Assembly: GCA_963737625.1 (NCBI GenBank)
Contig: CAVTTK010000002.1
Location: 124,001 to 188,000 of the forward strand
Length of the DNA stretch: 64,000 nt
Source of the DNA: Bog-756 sp963737625
GTDB taxonomy: Bacteria; Actinomycetota; Acidimicrobiia; Acidimicrobiales; RAAP-2
Reading direction: 5' to 3'
Shown: one piece after another, positions 58,058 to 64,000 of the stretch
Layout of the letters: the number at the start of each line of letters is the position of its first letter
Position numbering within the stretch: the first letter of the stretch is position 1
Notes under the pieces: model-generated
What the model was told of the DNA's origin: nothing
Databases searched by the model: none
The model's input: only the letters and a program-made list of their open reading frames with translations
Position numbers and translations under genes: made by a program

Positions 58058-58657
58058 TCAGCCGAGCCGTTGGTTGGAACCGCGGCGGAACCATGGAGAC
58101 CAAAAGAGCACTGCGAGGCCTAGGCCGATGATGGCGGCCACCAGCAGCCCAAACGCCAGCAGGGCAAGGGGCTCGGCCTGGTGAACGACAAAGGACGGTT
58201 GGGGCACAGAGAACCGGAGCGGCGGCGATGCCGGACCGGGTCCGAACATTCGGATCGATCCGGGTACCCCCAAGATCCGGCGGACGGGAGCAGCCATCGC
58301 GGAGCTGTGGCGACCGACAGCTAGGGCACCGGCGACCAGAACGGCCAGGCACACCAGAACTGCCACCGCCAGGGCCGCGGCCAGTTGATACCAGCGAGGA
58401 CGCACCCGTTCGGGAAGCGAGGGCGGCCCGACAGGTACGGGAACGGATGGGGCGGTCACCCCCCGGGCACCGGCCCAGGCTGCGGCGAAGCGCCGGGGAT
58501 CGAACAGGCTGTCCCCGAGGACATCCTCCGCGGACCCCCCTTCGGCTTGGGCTTCCTCGATGTCCGCGGTCAGGTCTGCGGCCATCTCGTTGGAGATGGG
58601 GTCGGGAACACCGAGCCGCTTCCACTCCCGACGGCATTCCTCGATGAACTCAATCAC
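58058..58657 (-). CDS. HAAS/DUF1700-like domain membrane protein
   Basis: 199 residues. Residues 1-65 (VIEFIEECRREWKRLG ... AAWAGARG) form a helical domain of the kind found just downstream of PadR genes (HAAS/DUF1700-like). Then two hydrophobic helices (about 86-110 and 165-185) flank an extracytoplasmic segment rich in Pro and Ser. Such proteins are thought to tie PadR-family control to membrane state, but the mechanism is not known. GTG at 58657 overlaps the padR stop by four bases. Confidence 0.75.
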   Translation of the reverse strand: MIEFIEECRREWKRLGVPDPISNEMAADLTADIEEAQAEGGSAEDVLGDSLFDPRRFAAAWAGARGVTAPSVPVPVGPPSLPERVRPRWYQLAAALAVAVLVCLAVLVAGALAVGRHSSAMAAPVRRILGVPGSIRMFGPGPASPPLRFSVPQPSFVVHQAEPLALLAFGLLVAAIIGLGLAVLFWSPWFRRGSNQRLG

Positions 58658-59007
58658 GGCATTACCTCCACTCTTGACAGATCGAGAGCCCCATCGATGG
58701 CGTCGCGAGCTGCCTTCCACTCCTCGATGCCGGTCTCCAGGGCGCGTTCACCGTCGGGAGACAGGCTGTAGTACTTCCGGGGCGGCCCACCGTTGCTGGC
58801 CTGCCGCCGGGTCTCGACCATGCCGTCCCGCTCCAAGCGGCCGAGGAGCGGGTAGATCGAACCTTCCCCGACGATCGACAGACCGCGGGCCCGTAGGCGC
58901 TTAGTCATCTCGTAGCCGTACGCCGCGCCCTCGCTCATCACCGCCAGAAGGCAAAGGTCGAGGACACCTCGGAGCAATTGGCTGCGCCGGCCATCAACGG
59001 TTGCCAT
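58654..59007 (-). CDS. PadR family transcriptional regulator
   Basis: 117 residues. Winged helix-turn-helix: LLRGVLDLCLLAVMSEGAAYGYEM, then GEGSIYPLLGRLERDGMVET and the wing GPPRKYYSLSPDGE, all diagnostic for PadR; a single C-terminal helix dimerises. The family represses neighbouring transporter operons until a toxic ligand binds. ATG at 59007 is leaderless, with TATCTT seven bases upstream, and an inverted repeat overlaps that box. Target is most likely its own operon with the ABC transporter. Confidence 0.92.
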   Translation of the reverse strand: MATVDGRRSQLLRGVLDLCLLAVMSEGAAYGYEMTKRLRARGLSIVGEGSIYPLLGRLERDGMVETRRQASNGGPPRKYYSLSPDGERALETGIEEWKAARDAIDGALDLSRVEVMP

Positions 59008-59014
59008 GTACCGC

Positions 59015-59030
59015 AAGATACTGGCTAGTA
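59015..59030 (-). promoter_or_regulatory. padR promoter with overlapping inverted repeat
   Basis: -10 box TATCTT on the minus strand (59015-59020), seven bases before the ATG. TACT-GGCT-AGTA at 59019-59030 overlaps its upstream edge and is a candidate PadR operator. Confidence 0.4.
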
Positions 59031-59397
59031 CCTTGTAGTGCAAGTCATAGGGCCCCGGTTGCTCCCGACCTGGATGGCGACACCTGGACACGGATGGATT
59101 CGGCCTTTCGACGGGTCCACGCTGTCTGGTGGAAAGGGCATCCACCGAGTCCGGCGTCGACCTCAGCCGTTCCGATGCGGCCCTGCAGATCTCCTCGTGC
59201 AGATCAGGGTGAAATCGGCCACTGTTCGGGCGCCGAAGCCCAGACCACACCCCTCCGGCACCGCTCCCGCGTCCCGAGGGGTGCCTCGGACCGGCCCCTC
59301 TGGCCGCGCACCACACGTCCTCGGCCGCCCCGCCTGGTCCGAGCAGCCGATGCCTCTGCGGTTCTCCCCGGTCGCCGTGATGCGCCTCTCACGCGCT
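59031..59397. other. Gap between padR promoter and tRNA gene
   Basis: About 370 bases with no gene that shows conserved content or good codon use on either strand. Nothing else recognised. Confidence 0.5.
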
Positions 59398-59417
59398 CCC
59401 TTGCGACATCGCAAGGG
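59398..59417 (-). terminator. Hairpin terminator of tRNA-Arg
   Basis: CCCTTGCGA and TCGCAAGGG are perfectly complementary around a two-base centre, ten bases past the 3' end of the tRNA on its strand. Confidence 0.6.
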
Positions 59418-59427
59418 GCTCCCGCGG

Positions 59428-59499
59428 TGCCCCCGGCAGGACTCGAACCTGCGCCACCGGCTCCGGAGGCCGGTGCTCTATCCGCTGAGCTACGGGGGC
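59428..59499 (-). tRNA. tRNA-Arg (anticodon CCG)
   Basis: 72 nucleotides with a full cloverleaf: acceptor GCCCCCG/CGGGGGC plus discriminator A, D-arm GCTC-AGCGGATA-GAGC, anticodon stem CCGGC/GCCGG with loop CTCCGGA (anticodon CCG, reads CGG), and T-arm GCAGG-TTCGAGT-CCTGC. The CCA end is not encoded (CCG follows). It lies on the opposite strand just upstream of argS. Confidence 0.95.
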
Positions 59500-59616
59500 G
59501 ACTGGTGGGCATGGGCCCGGACACCTCGACCCAGACGTTGCCGGGCCGGGGGCCAACTGTAGTGCGACACCGTGGCCGCCCACCCCGGAGGCATCCGGCG
59601 GCCCATCGAGACGACG

Positions 59617-59622
59617 TATCCT
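59617..59622 (+). promoter_or_regulatory. -10 box of argS
   Basis: TATCCT, nine bases before the ATG at 59632, giving a leader of about zero to three bases. Confidence 0.45.
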
Positions 59623-59631
59623 CGCAGCACC

Positions 59632-61272
59632 ATGTCCACCCGAGACCTCCTGGCCCAGGCCGTCAGTCGTGCCGTCACCACCGTCGCCGAGCGCGATGGC
59701 CTGACTCTGGACGCCGCACCGCGCTCCGTGCACCTCGAGCGCCCTCCCCGCCGGGAGTTGGGCGACTGGTCCACCAATATCGCCATGGTGAACGCCAAGC
59801 GGGCGGGGACCAATCCCCGGGCCCTGGCCACAGCCCTGGTGGAGTTGCTCGAGGCCGATCCTCCTCCCCACACGTCGTCGATCGAGGTCGCCGGAGCCGG
59901 GTTCATCAACTTCCACCTGGACGACGGTTGGCTCTACGACGCCCTGGCCGAGTTGCTGGACGAGGGCGAGGACGGATTCGCCAGGCCCGATGTGGGCCAC
60001 GGCGAGCGGGTCCAGGTCGAGTTCATCTCGGCCAACCCCACGGGACCCATCCACGTGGGCAATGGCTGGTGGGGGAGTTACGGCGACGCCCTGGCCCGTG
60101 TGCTTGCCCGCTCCGGTCACCAGGTCAGCCGGGAGTACTACGTGAACGACACGGGTGGTCAGATCCGGACGTTGGGTCAGAGCCTTCTGGCCCGTCGTGC
60201 AGGTCAGGACGTCCCCGAAGGCGGCTACGCCGGAGAGTACGTGGTCGAACTGGCTGGAGTCTACGAAGGCCCCGAGGATGTGACGGCGGCGGGGCGGTGG
60301 GCGGCGGAGCACATCCTCGACCACATCCGGGCCACGCTCACCTCGGTGGGCATCGTCTTCGACGAGTGGTACAGCCAGGCCTCGATCGAGGAGAGCGGCG
60401 CGGTCGACGAGACCATCGCCCTGCTGGCCGAGCGGGGCCTGGTGTTCGAACAGGACGGTGCGACGTGGTTCCGGGCCACCGAGCTGGGGGACAGCCGCGA
60501 CCGGGTACTGCGCAAGTCCAACGGGGACGCCACCTACCTGGCCGGCGACCTGGCCTACCACCGCGACAAGTTCCTGATCCGTGGCTTCGACCGGGTCATC
60601 GACGTCTTCGGTGCCGACCACCATGGACAGGTGGCCAGTTTGACGGCCGGGGTCAAGGCCCTCGGGATCGACCCGGCCCGTCTCGAGGTGAAGCTGGGCC
60701 AGATGGTCTCCCTGGTGGACGGGGATGAGGCGGTCAAGATGGGCAAACGGGCGGGGAACGCCGTCTCGCTCGACTCACTGGTCGCGGACATCGGCCCCGA
60801 CGCCACCCGCATCCTGAGCCTTATGAGCTCCCTCGACCAGGCCACCACCTTCGACCTGGCCTCGGTGCGGGAGCAGTCGGTCGACAACCCGGTGTTCTAC
60901 GTCCAGATGGCCAGTGCGCGGATCGGGGGTGTGGGTCGCAAGGCCGTGGAGCGCGGTGTGGTGCGGGCCCCCCTGGCCCAGGTCGATCTCACGCTCCTGG
61001 TCCACCCTCGGGAGCTGGAGCTCATCCGCTGTCTGGAGGAACTCCCCGAAGTGGTGGCCGATGCCGCCGTCGACCGGGCACCCACCAAGGTCACCACCTG
61101 GGTACGCCGGCTGGCCGGCTGCTTCCACGGCTTCTATCACGACTGCCCGATCCTGGCCGACGACGTCGACCCTGTGGTCACGCAGTCCCGGTTGTGGCTC
61201 GTCGAGGCCACCCGCATCGGGTTGGCCATCGCCCTCGGACTGCTCGGGGTGTCGGCACCGGAGTCGATGTGA
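59632..61272 (+). CDS. argS: Arginyl-tRNA synthetase
   Basis: 546 residues. The class I HIGH motif is HVGN in ANPTGPIHVGNG near residue 137, preceded by FISANPTGP; the KMSKS equivalent is KMGKR in AVKMGKRAGNAVSLD near 370. The N-terminal Add1 domain (ELGDWSTNIAM) and the C-terminal anticodon-binding helical bundle with the DALR-type ending (HGFYHDCPI) are complete. It charges tRNA-Arg, one gene for which lies next door. The TGA overlaps the GTG of lysA by four bases. Confidence 0.95.
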   Translation: MSTRDLLAQAVSRAVTTVAERDGLTLDAAPRSVHLERPPRRELGDWSTNIAMVNAKRAGTNPRALATALVELLEADPPPHTSSIEVAGAGFINFHLDDGWLYDALAELLDEGEDGFARPDVGHGERVQVEFISANPTGPIHVGNGWWGSYGDALARVLARSGHQVSREYYVNDTGGQIRTLGQSLLARRAGQDVPEGGYAGEYVVELAGVYEGPEDVTAAGRWAAEHILDHIRATLTSVGIVFDEWYSQASIEESGAVDETIALLAERGLVFEQDGATWFRATELGDSRDRVLRKSNGDATYLAGDLAYHRDKFLIRGFDRVIDVFGADHHGQVASLTAGVKALGIDPARLEVKLGQMVSLVDGDEAVKMGKRAGNAVSLDSLVADIGPDATRILSLMSSLDQATTFDLASVREQSVDNPVFYVQMASARIGGVGRKAVERGVVRAPLAQVDLTLLVHPRELELIRCLEELPEVVADAAVDRAPTKVTTWVRRLAGCFHGFYHDCPILADDVDPVVTQSRLWLVEATRIGLAIALGLLGVSAPESM

Positions 61273-62615
61273 GCGGAGGCGACCGGTCCGGGCCCACGGG
61301 ACCGGTCGAACCGGGGCTCTTCCCCATCACGGCGACCGTCGATGACCACGGGTCGCTCGTGGTGGGCGGGTGCGACCTGGGCGACCTGGCCGAGGAGTTC
61401 GGCACGCCCCTCTTCGTCTACGACGAGGCTCACCTCAGGGCCCGGTGCCGAGACGCCGTGGAAGCGTGGGGCGACGGCGTGGCTTATGCCACCAAGGCGT
61501 TCCTCTGCGTGGCCATGGCCCGTCTGGCCCATGAGGAGGGGATGTGCCTCGATGTGTCCACCGGGGGGGAACTCCATGTGGCCCTGACCGCCGGAGTCCC
61601 GCCCGACCGGCTGGTGCTTCATGGCAGCAACAAATCCGATGAGGAGTTGGCGGCCGCGCTGGCTGTCGGTGTGGGCCGCATCGTCATCGACTCCTTCGAC
61701 GAGATCGATCGAATGGAGCGACTGGTTCCGGAGGTCCCGCTGGTCGAGGACCCGCACGGGGGGCGCCCTTCGAGGCGCCCACCCAAGGTACTGGCCCGGA
61801 TCACCCCGGGCGTGGAGGTCCACACCCACGAGTTCGTGCGCACTGGCCAGGACGACTCCAAGTTCGGGTTCGGTCTGGCGTCGGGGGACGCCGCCGTCGC
61901 CGTCGACCGCCTCACCGGACTCGACGCCGACGGGACGGTCGAGTTCGTGGGGATCCACGCCCATCTGGGCAGTCAGGTCTTTTCCCTGGGCCCATTCGTC
62001 CAGGCCATCGCGGTGTTGGCCGAGTTCTTCGCCCCGCTCGATCTGCCTGAGCTGGTAGTGGGGGGCGGGCTCGGCGTGGCCTACGTGAACGGGGAGGAGG
62101 CACCCCCGATGGCCCAGTGGGCCGCCTCGGTCCGTCGGGCCTGCCGGTCAGCGGGCATTCCCGACTCGGTCAGGGTCACGGCGGAGCCCGGGCGATCCAT
62201 CGTGGCCGCGGCCGGCATCACGCTCTACCGGGTGGGAACGGTCAAGGACGTTCCCGGTCACCGGACCTACGTCTCGGTCGACGGCGGGATGAGCGACAAT
62301 CCCCGGCCCGTGCTCTACGGCAGCGGCTATGAGGCGTTCCTGCCCCGGGAGGCCGATGCGGCCCGACCCAAACCAGTGCGGGTGGTGGGCAAGCACTGCG
62401 AGACCGGGGATGTGGTGGTGTCCGAGGGGTACGTGCCGGACGATCTGGTGGTGGGTGACGTGCTGGCCACACCGGTTACCGGGGCCTACGGCCACTCCAT
62501 GGCCTCCAACTACAACAAGGTTCCCCGGCCGGCCGTGGTCTTCGTCGCCGGGGGTGAGGCCCGGCTCGTCGTGCGACGGGAGACGTTCGACGATCTCACC
62601 CGCCTGGACGTCTGA
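61269..62615 (+). CDS. lysA: Diaminopimelate decarboxylase
   Basis: 448 residues. PLP-binding lysine in AYATKAFLCVAMAR near residue 75, glycine-rich phosphate site and HLGSQ near 234, EPGRSIVAAAG near 307, and the active-site cysteine motif VGKHCETGDVV near 377. It makes lysine from meso-diaminopimelate in the last step of lysine synthesis. GTG overlaps the argS stop, and hom follows after 39 bases: argS-lysA-hom-thrC is the usual actinobacterial order. Confidence 0.95.
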   Translation: MSGGDRSGPTGPVEPGLFPITATVDDHGSLVVGGCDLGDLAEEFGTPLFVYDEAHLRARCRDAVEAWGDGVAYATKAFLCVAMARLAHEEGMCLDVSTGGELHVALTAGVPPDRLVLHGSNKSDEELAAALAVGVGRIVIDSFDEIDRMERLVPEVPLVEDPHGGRPSRRPPKVLARITPGVEVHTHEFVRTGQDDSKFGFGLASGDAAVAVDRLTGLDADGTVEFVGIHAHLGSQVFSLGPFVQAIAVLAEFFAPLDLPELVVGGGLGVAYVNGEEAPPMAQWAASVRRACRSAGIPDSVRVTAEPGRSIVAAAGITLYRVGTVKDVPGHRTYVSVDGGMSDNPRPVLYGSGYEAFLPREADAARPKPVRVVGKHCETGDVVVSEGYVPDDLVVGDVLATPVTGAYGHSMASNYNKVPRPAVVFVAGGEARLVVRRETFDDLTRLDV

Positions 62616-62642
62616 TCGCCGGGTCGGGCTGCGGTCAGGCGG

Positions 62643-62648
62643 TAGCGT
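62643..62648 (+). promoter_or_regulatory. -10 box of leaderless hom
   Basis: TAGCGT, six bases before the GTG at 62655. It implies an internal promoter that can uncouple hom-thrC from argS-lysA. Confidence 0.5.
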
Positions 62649-62654
62649 GACCGG

Positions 62655-63965
62655 GTGACCTTGGCGCCCTCTTCTGACCGCGTGGTGCGCATCGCCGTCC
62701 TCGGGTGCGGGAATGTGGGTTCGGCCCTGGTCGGAATTCTCCAGGACCGGTCCGAGGCTCTGGCCGTCCAGAGTGGCGCCCGGCTCGAGATGGCAGGCAT
62801 CGCCGTCAACGACCTGACCCTGGACCGGGCCTCTCATATCCCGGTCGACCTGCTCACTGCCGATGCCGCCGGGCTGGTCTCGGACCCGTCGGTCGATGTG
62901 GTGGTGGAGCTCATCGGTGGCCTGGTGCCCACGGGCGCCCTGGTACGGAAGGCCCTCGAGTCGGGCAAGCCGGTGGTCACCGCCAACAAGGCCCTACTGG
63001 CCTCTCCCGAGGGCGTGGAGCTGCGCGCCCTGGCCAAACGTCAGGGCGTCGACCTCCTGTACGAGGCCGCCGTGGCCGGGGCCATCCCCCTGGTCCGGGC
63101 GCTGCGGGAGTCGTTGACCGGTGAGCGGATCCACCGGGTGATGGGCATCGTGAACGGCACCACCAACTTCATCCTCACCAAAATGAGCGAACAGGGTGCG
63201 GACTACGCCGATGTCCTGGCCGAGGCCCAGGCCCTGGGCTTGGCCGAGCGCGACCCGACGGCCGACGTGGAGGGGTACGACGCCGCGGCCAAAGCGGCCA
63301 TCCTGGCCGGTGTGGCCTTCGGGTACGACGTGGGCGGTGCCGAGGTGATGCGTGAGGGGATCACCGCCATCCGGGCTGTCGACGTGGAGTTCGCCGAGCG
63401 CCTGGGCTACTCGGTCAAGCTGCTGGCCATCGTGGAACGGATCGGGGACGACGCCCTGTCGGTGCGAGTGCACCCGGCCCTGGTCCCCAAGTCCCATCCG
63501 CTGGCCGGGGTCCGCGACGCCTTCAACGCCGTGTTCATCGAAGGGGAGGCCGCCGGCGAGTTGATGCTCTACGGCCAGGGGGCCGGCGGTCTGCCCACGG
63601 CCAGTGCCGTGGTCGGCGACCTCATCGATGCCGTCCGCAACCGTTCGGCGGGAACCACGGCACCGACCCCGGACCGCCGACCGGCCCGACTGCTTCCCGA
63701 GTCCGAACTCCGGACGCAGTGCTACATCAGTCTCGACGTGACCGACCGACCCGGGGTCTTGGCCGCGGTGACGACGATCTTCGGAGACCACGACGTCTCG
63801 ATCCGCTCGATGGAACAGGAGGGGTACGCCGGTGAGGCCCGCCTGCTCTTCGTCACCCACCTGGCCCGTGAGGGTGACATCCGTGACACGCTGGCCGAGC
63901 TCTCCCGTTTGGACACCGTGGAGCAGATCGGTGGGGTCATGAGGATCGTCGGGGACGCCGAATGA
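62655..63965 (+). CDS. hom: Homoserine dehydrogenase with ACT domain
   Basis: 436 residues. NAD(P)-binding AVLGCGNVGSALVGIL near residue 13, PVVTANKALLASPEG near 107, YEAAVAGAIPLVRAL near 135 with the GIVNGTTNFILTKMSEQG catalytic loop. A C-terminal ACT domain (RPGVLAAVTTIFGDHDVSIRSMEQEG, about 360-430) suggests feedback by threonine. It reduces aspartate semialdehyde to homoserine. The stop overlaps the ATG of the next gene by four bases. Confidence 0.95.
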   Translation: MTLAPSSDRVVRIAVLGCGNVGSALVGILQDRSEALAVQSGARLEMAGIAVNDLTLDRASHIPVDLLTADAAGLVSDPSVDVVVELIGGLVPTGALVRKALESGKPVVTANKALLASPEGVELRALAKRQGVDLLYEAAVAGAIPLVRALRESLTGERIHRVMGIVNGTTNFILTKMSEQGADYADVLAEAQALGLAERDPTADVEGYDAAAKAAILAGVAFGYDVGGAEVMREGITAIRAVDVEFAERLGYSVKLLAIVERIGDDALSVRVHPALVPKSHPLAGVRDAFNAVFIEGEAAGELMLYGQGAGGLPTASAVVGDLIDAVRNRSAGTTAPTPDRRPARLLPESELRTQCYISLDVTDRPGVLAAVTTIFGDHDVSIRSMEQEGYAGEARLLFVTHLAREGDIRDTLAELSRLDTVEQIGGVMRIVGDAE

Positions 63966-64000
63966 CCGATCGGGCCCCCGGAAGGGCCTGGCGCGGCGTC
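63962..64000 (+). CDS. thrC: Probable threonine synthase, first 13 codons (cut by window edge)
   Basis: Only MTDRAPGRAWRGV is visible. The WRGV text near the start is usual for actinobacterial threonine synthase, and the position after hom with a four-base overlap fits thrC. The evidence is mostly context. Confidence 0.6.
   Translation, partial: MTDRAPGRAWRGV

Noticed and set aside
1..64000. CRISPR arrays, prophage, insertion sequences, rRNA
   Set aside because: No regularly spaced direct repeats, transposase or integrase motifs, phage structural genes or rRNA sequence were seen on reading both strands.

Overview
The window reads as a contiguous piece of a high-GC actinobacterial chromosome. 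Lineage markers are a WhiB1-type Fe-S regulator next to a PdtaS-type kinase, a DUF3107 protein beside two ArsA-like ATPases, the MSMEG_4193/DUF3090/SCO1664 gene triad, a MIP18-Mrp ATPase and an F420-type dehydrogenase subunit. A full Ccm (System I) cytochrome c maturation cluster is unusual for well-studied actinobacteria and makes me think of a deep lineage such as Acidimicrobiia; that placement is inference. No phage, IS element, CRISPR array or rRNA was seen.

Layout. 1-1735: TetR-type regulator (cut by the left edge) and a glycosyltransferase. 1730-11794 (+): enoyl-CoA hydratase-like protein, GDP-mannose dehydratase, then the tightly overlapping cytochrome c maturation operon ccdA-ccmA-B-C-D-E-F-thioredoxin-ccmH/TPR. 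11813-15056 (-): a KdpD-like membrane/GAF protein coupled to a KimA-like permease carrying a UspA-like and an OB-fold domain. 15109-20708: quinone oxidoreductase, a lysine-free cysteine-desulfurase homologue, a SufR-like regulator, divergent Mrp ATPase and a cyclopropane-fatty-acid synthase. 20839-30045: DUF2252, dGTPase, DUF3107, ArsA pair, O-methyltransferase, PHP phosphatase, PdtaS kinase, WhiB1. 30083-32935: perfect CRP-type site, a glycerophosphodiesterase and etfBA (two of these genes frameshifted). 33180-39647: acyltransferase/SGNH protein, the three-gene triad and an MMPL transporter. 39891-46542: FrhB-like protein, Fpg/Nei glycosylase, Bcp, DEAD-box helicase, LmbE deacetylase, amidotransferase, hemolysin III. 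46589-52989: aconitase, DrrAB-like ABC exporter, second peroxiredoxin, a nine-residue-repeat protein with an RDD membrane protein. 53226-59007: AlkB, CsoR-controlled metal permease, PadR-controlled ABC transporter. 59428-64000: tRNA-Arg(CCG), argS, lysA, hom and the start of a threonine synthase gene.

Three themes recur. Many genes lack a ribosome binding site and have a TANNNT box 6-8 bases before the start codon, so leaderless transcription is probably widespread. Genes inside operons often overlap by 1-14 bases. Three genes (glycerophosphodiesterase, etfA, an ABC permease) each carry a single-base frameshift that restores a conserved protein when corrected, which looks like base-calling error but needs checking.

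The observations I rate highest are the desulfurase homologue with no lysine at all, the KimA/UspA/OB-fold fusion coupled to a KdpD-like sensor domain, the perfect CRP-type site between whiB1 and the phosphodiesterase gene, and the CsoR operator with 10-base perfect arms.
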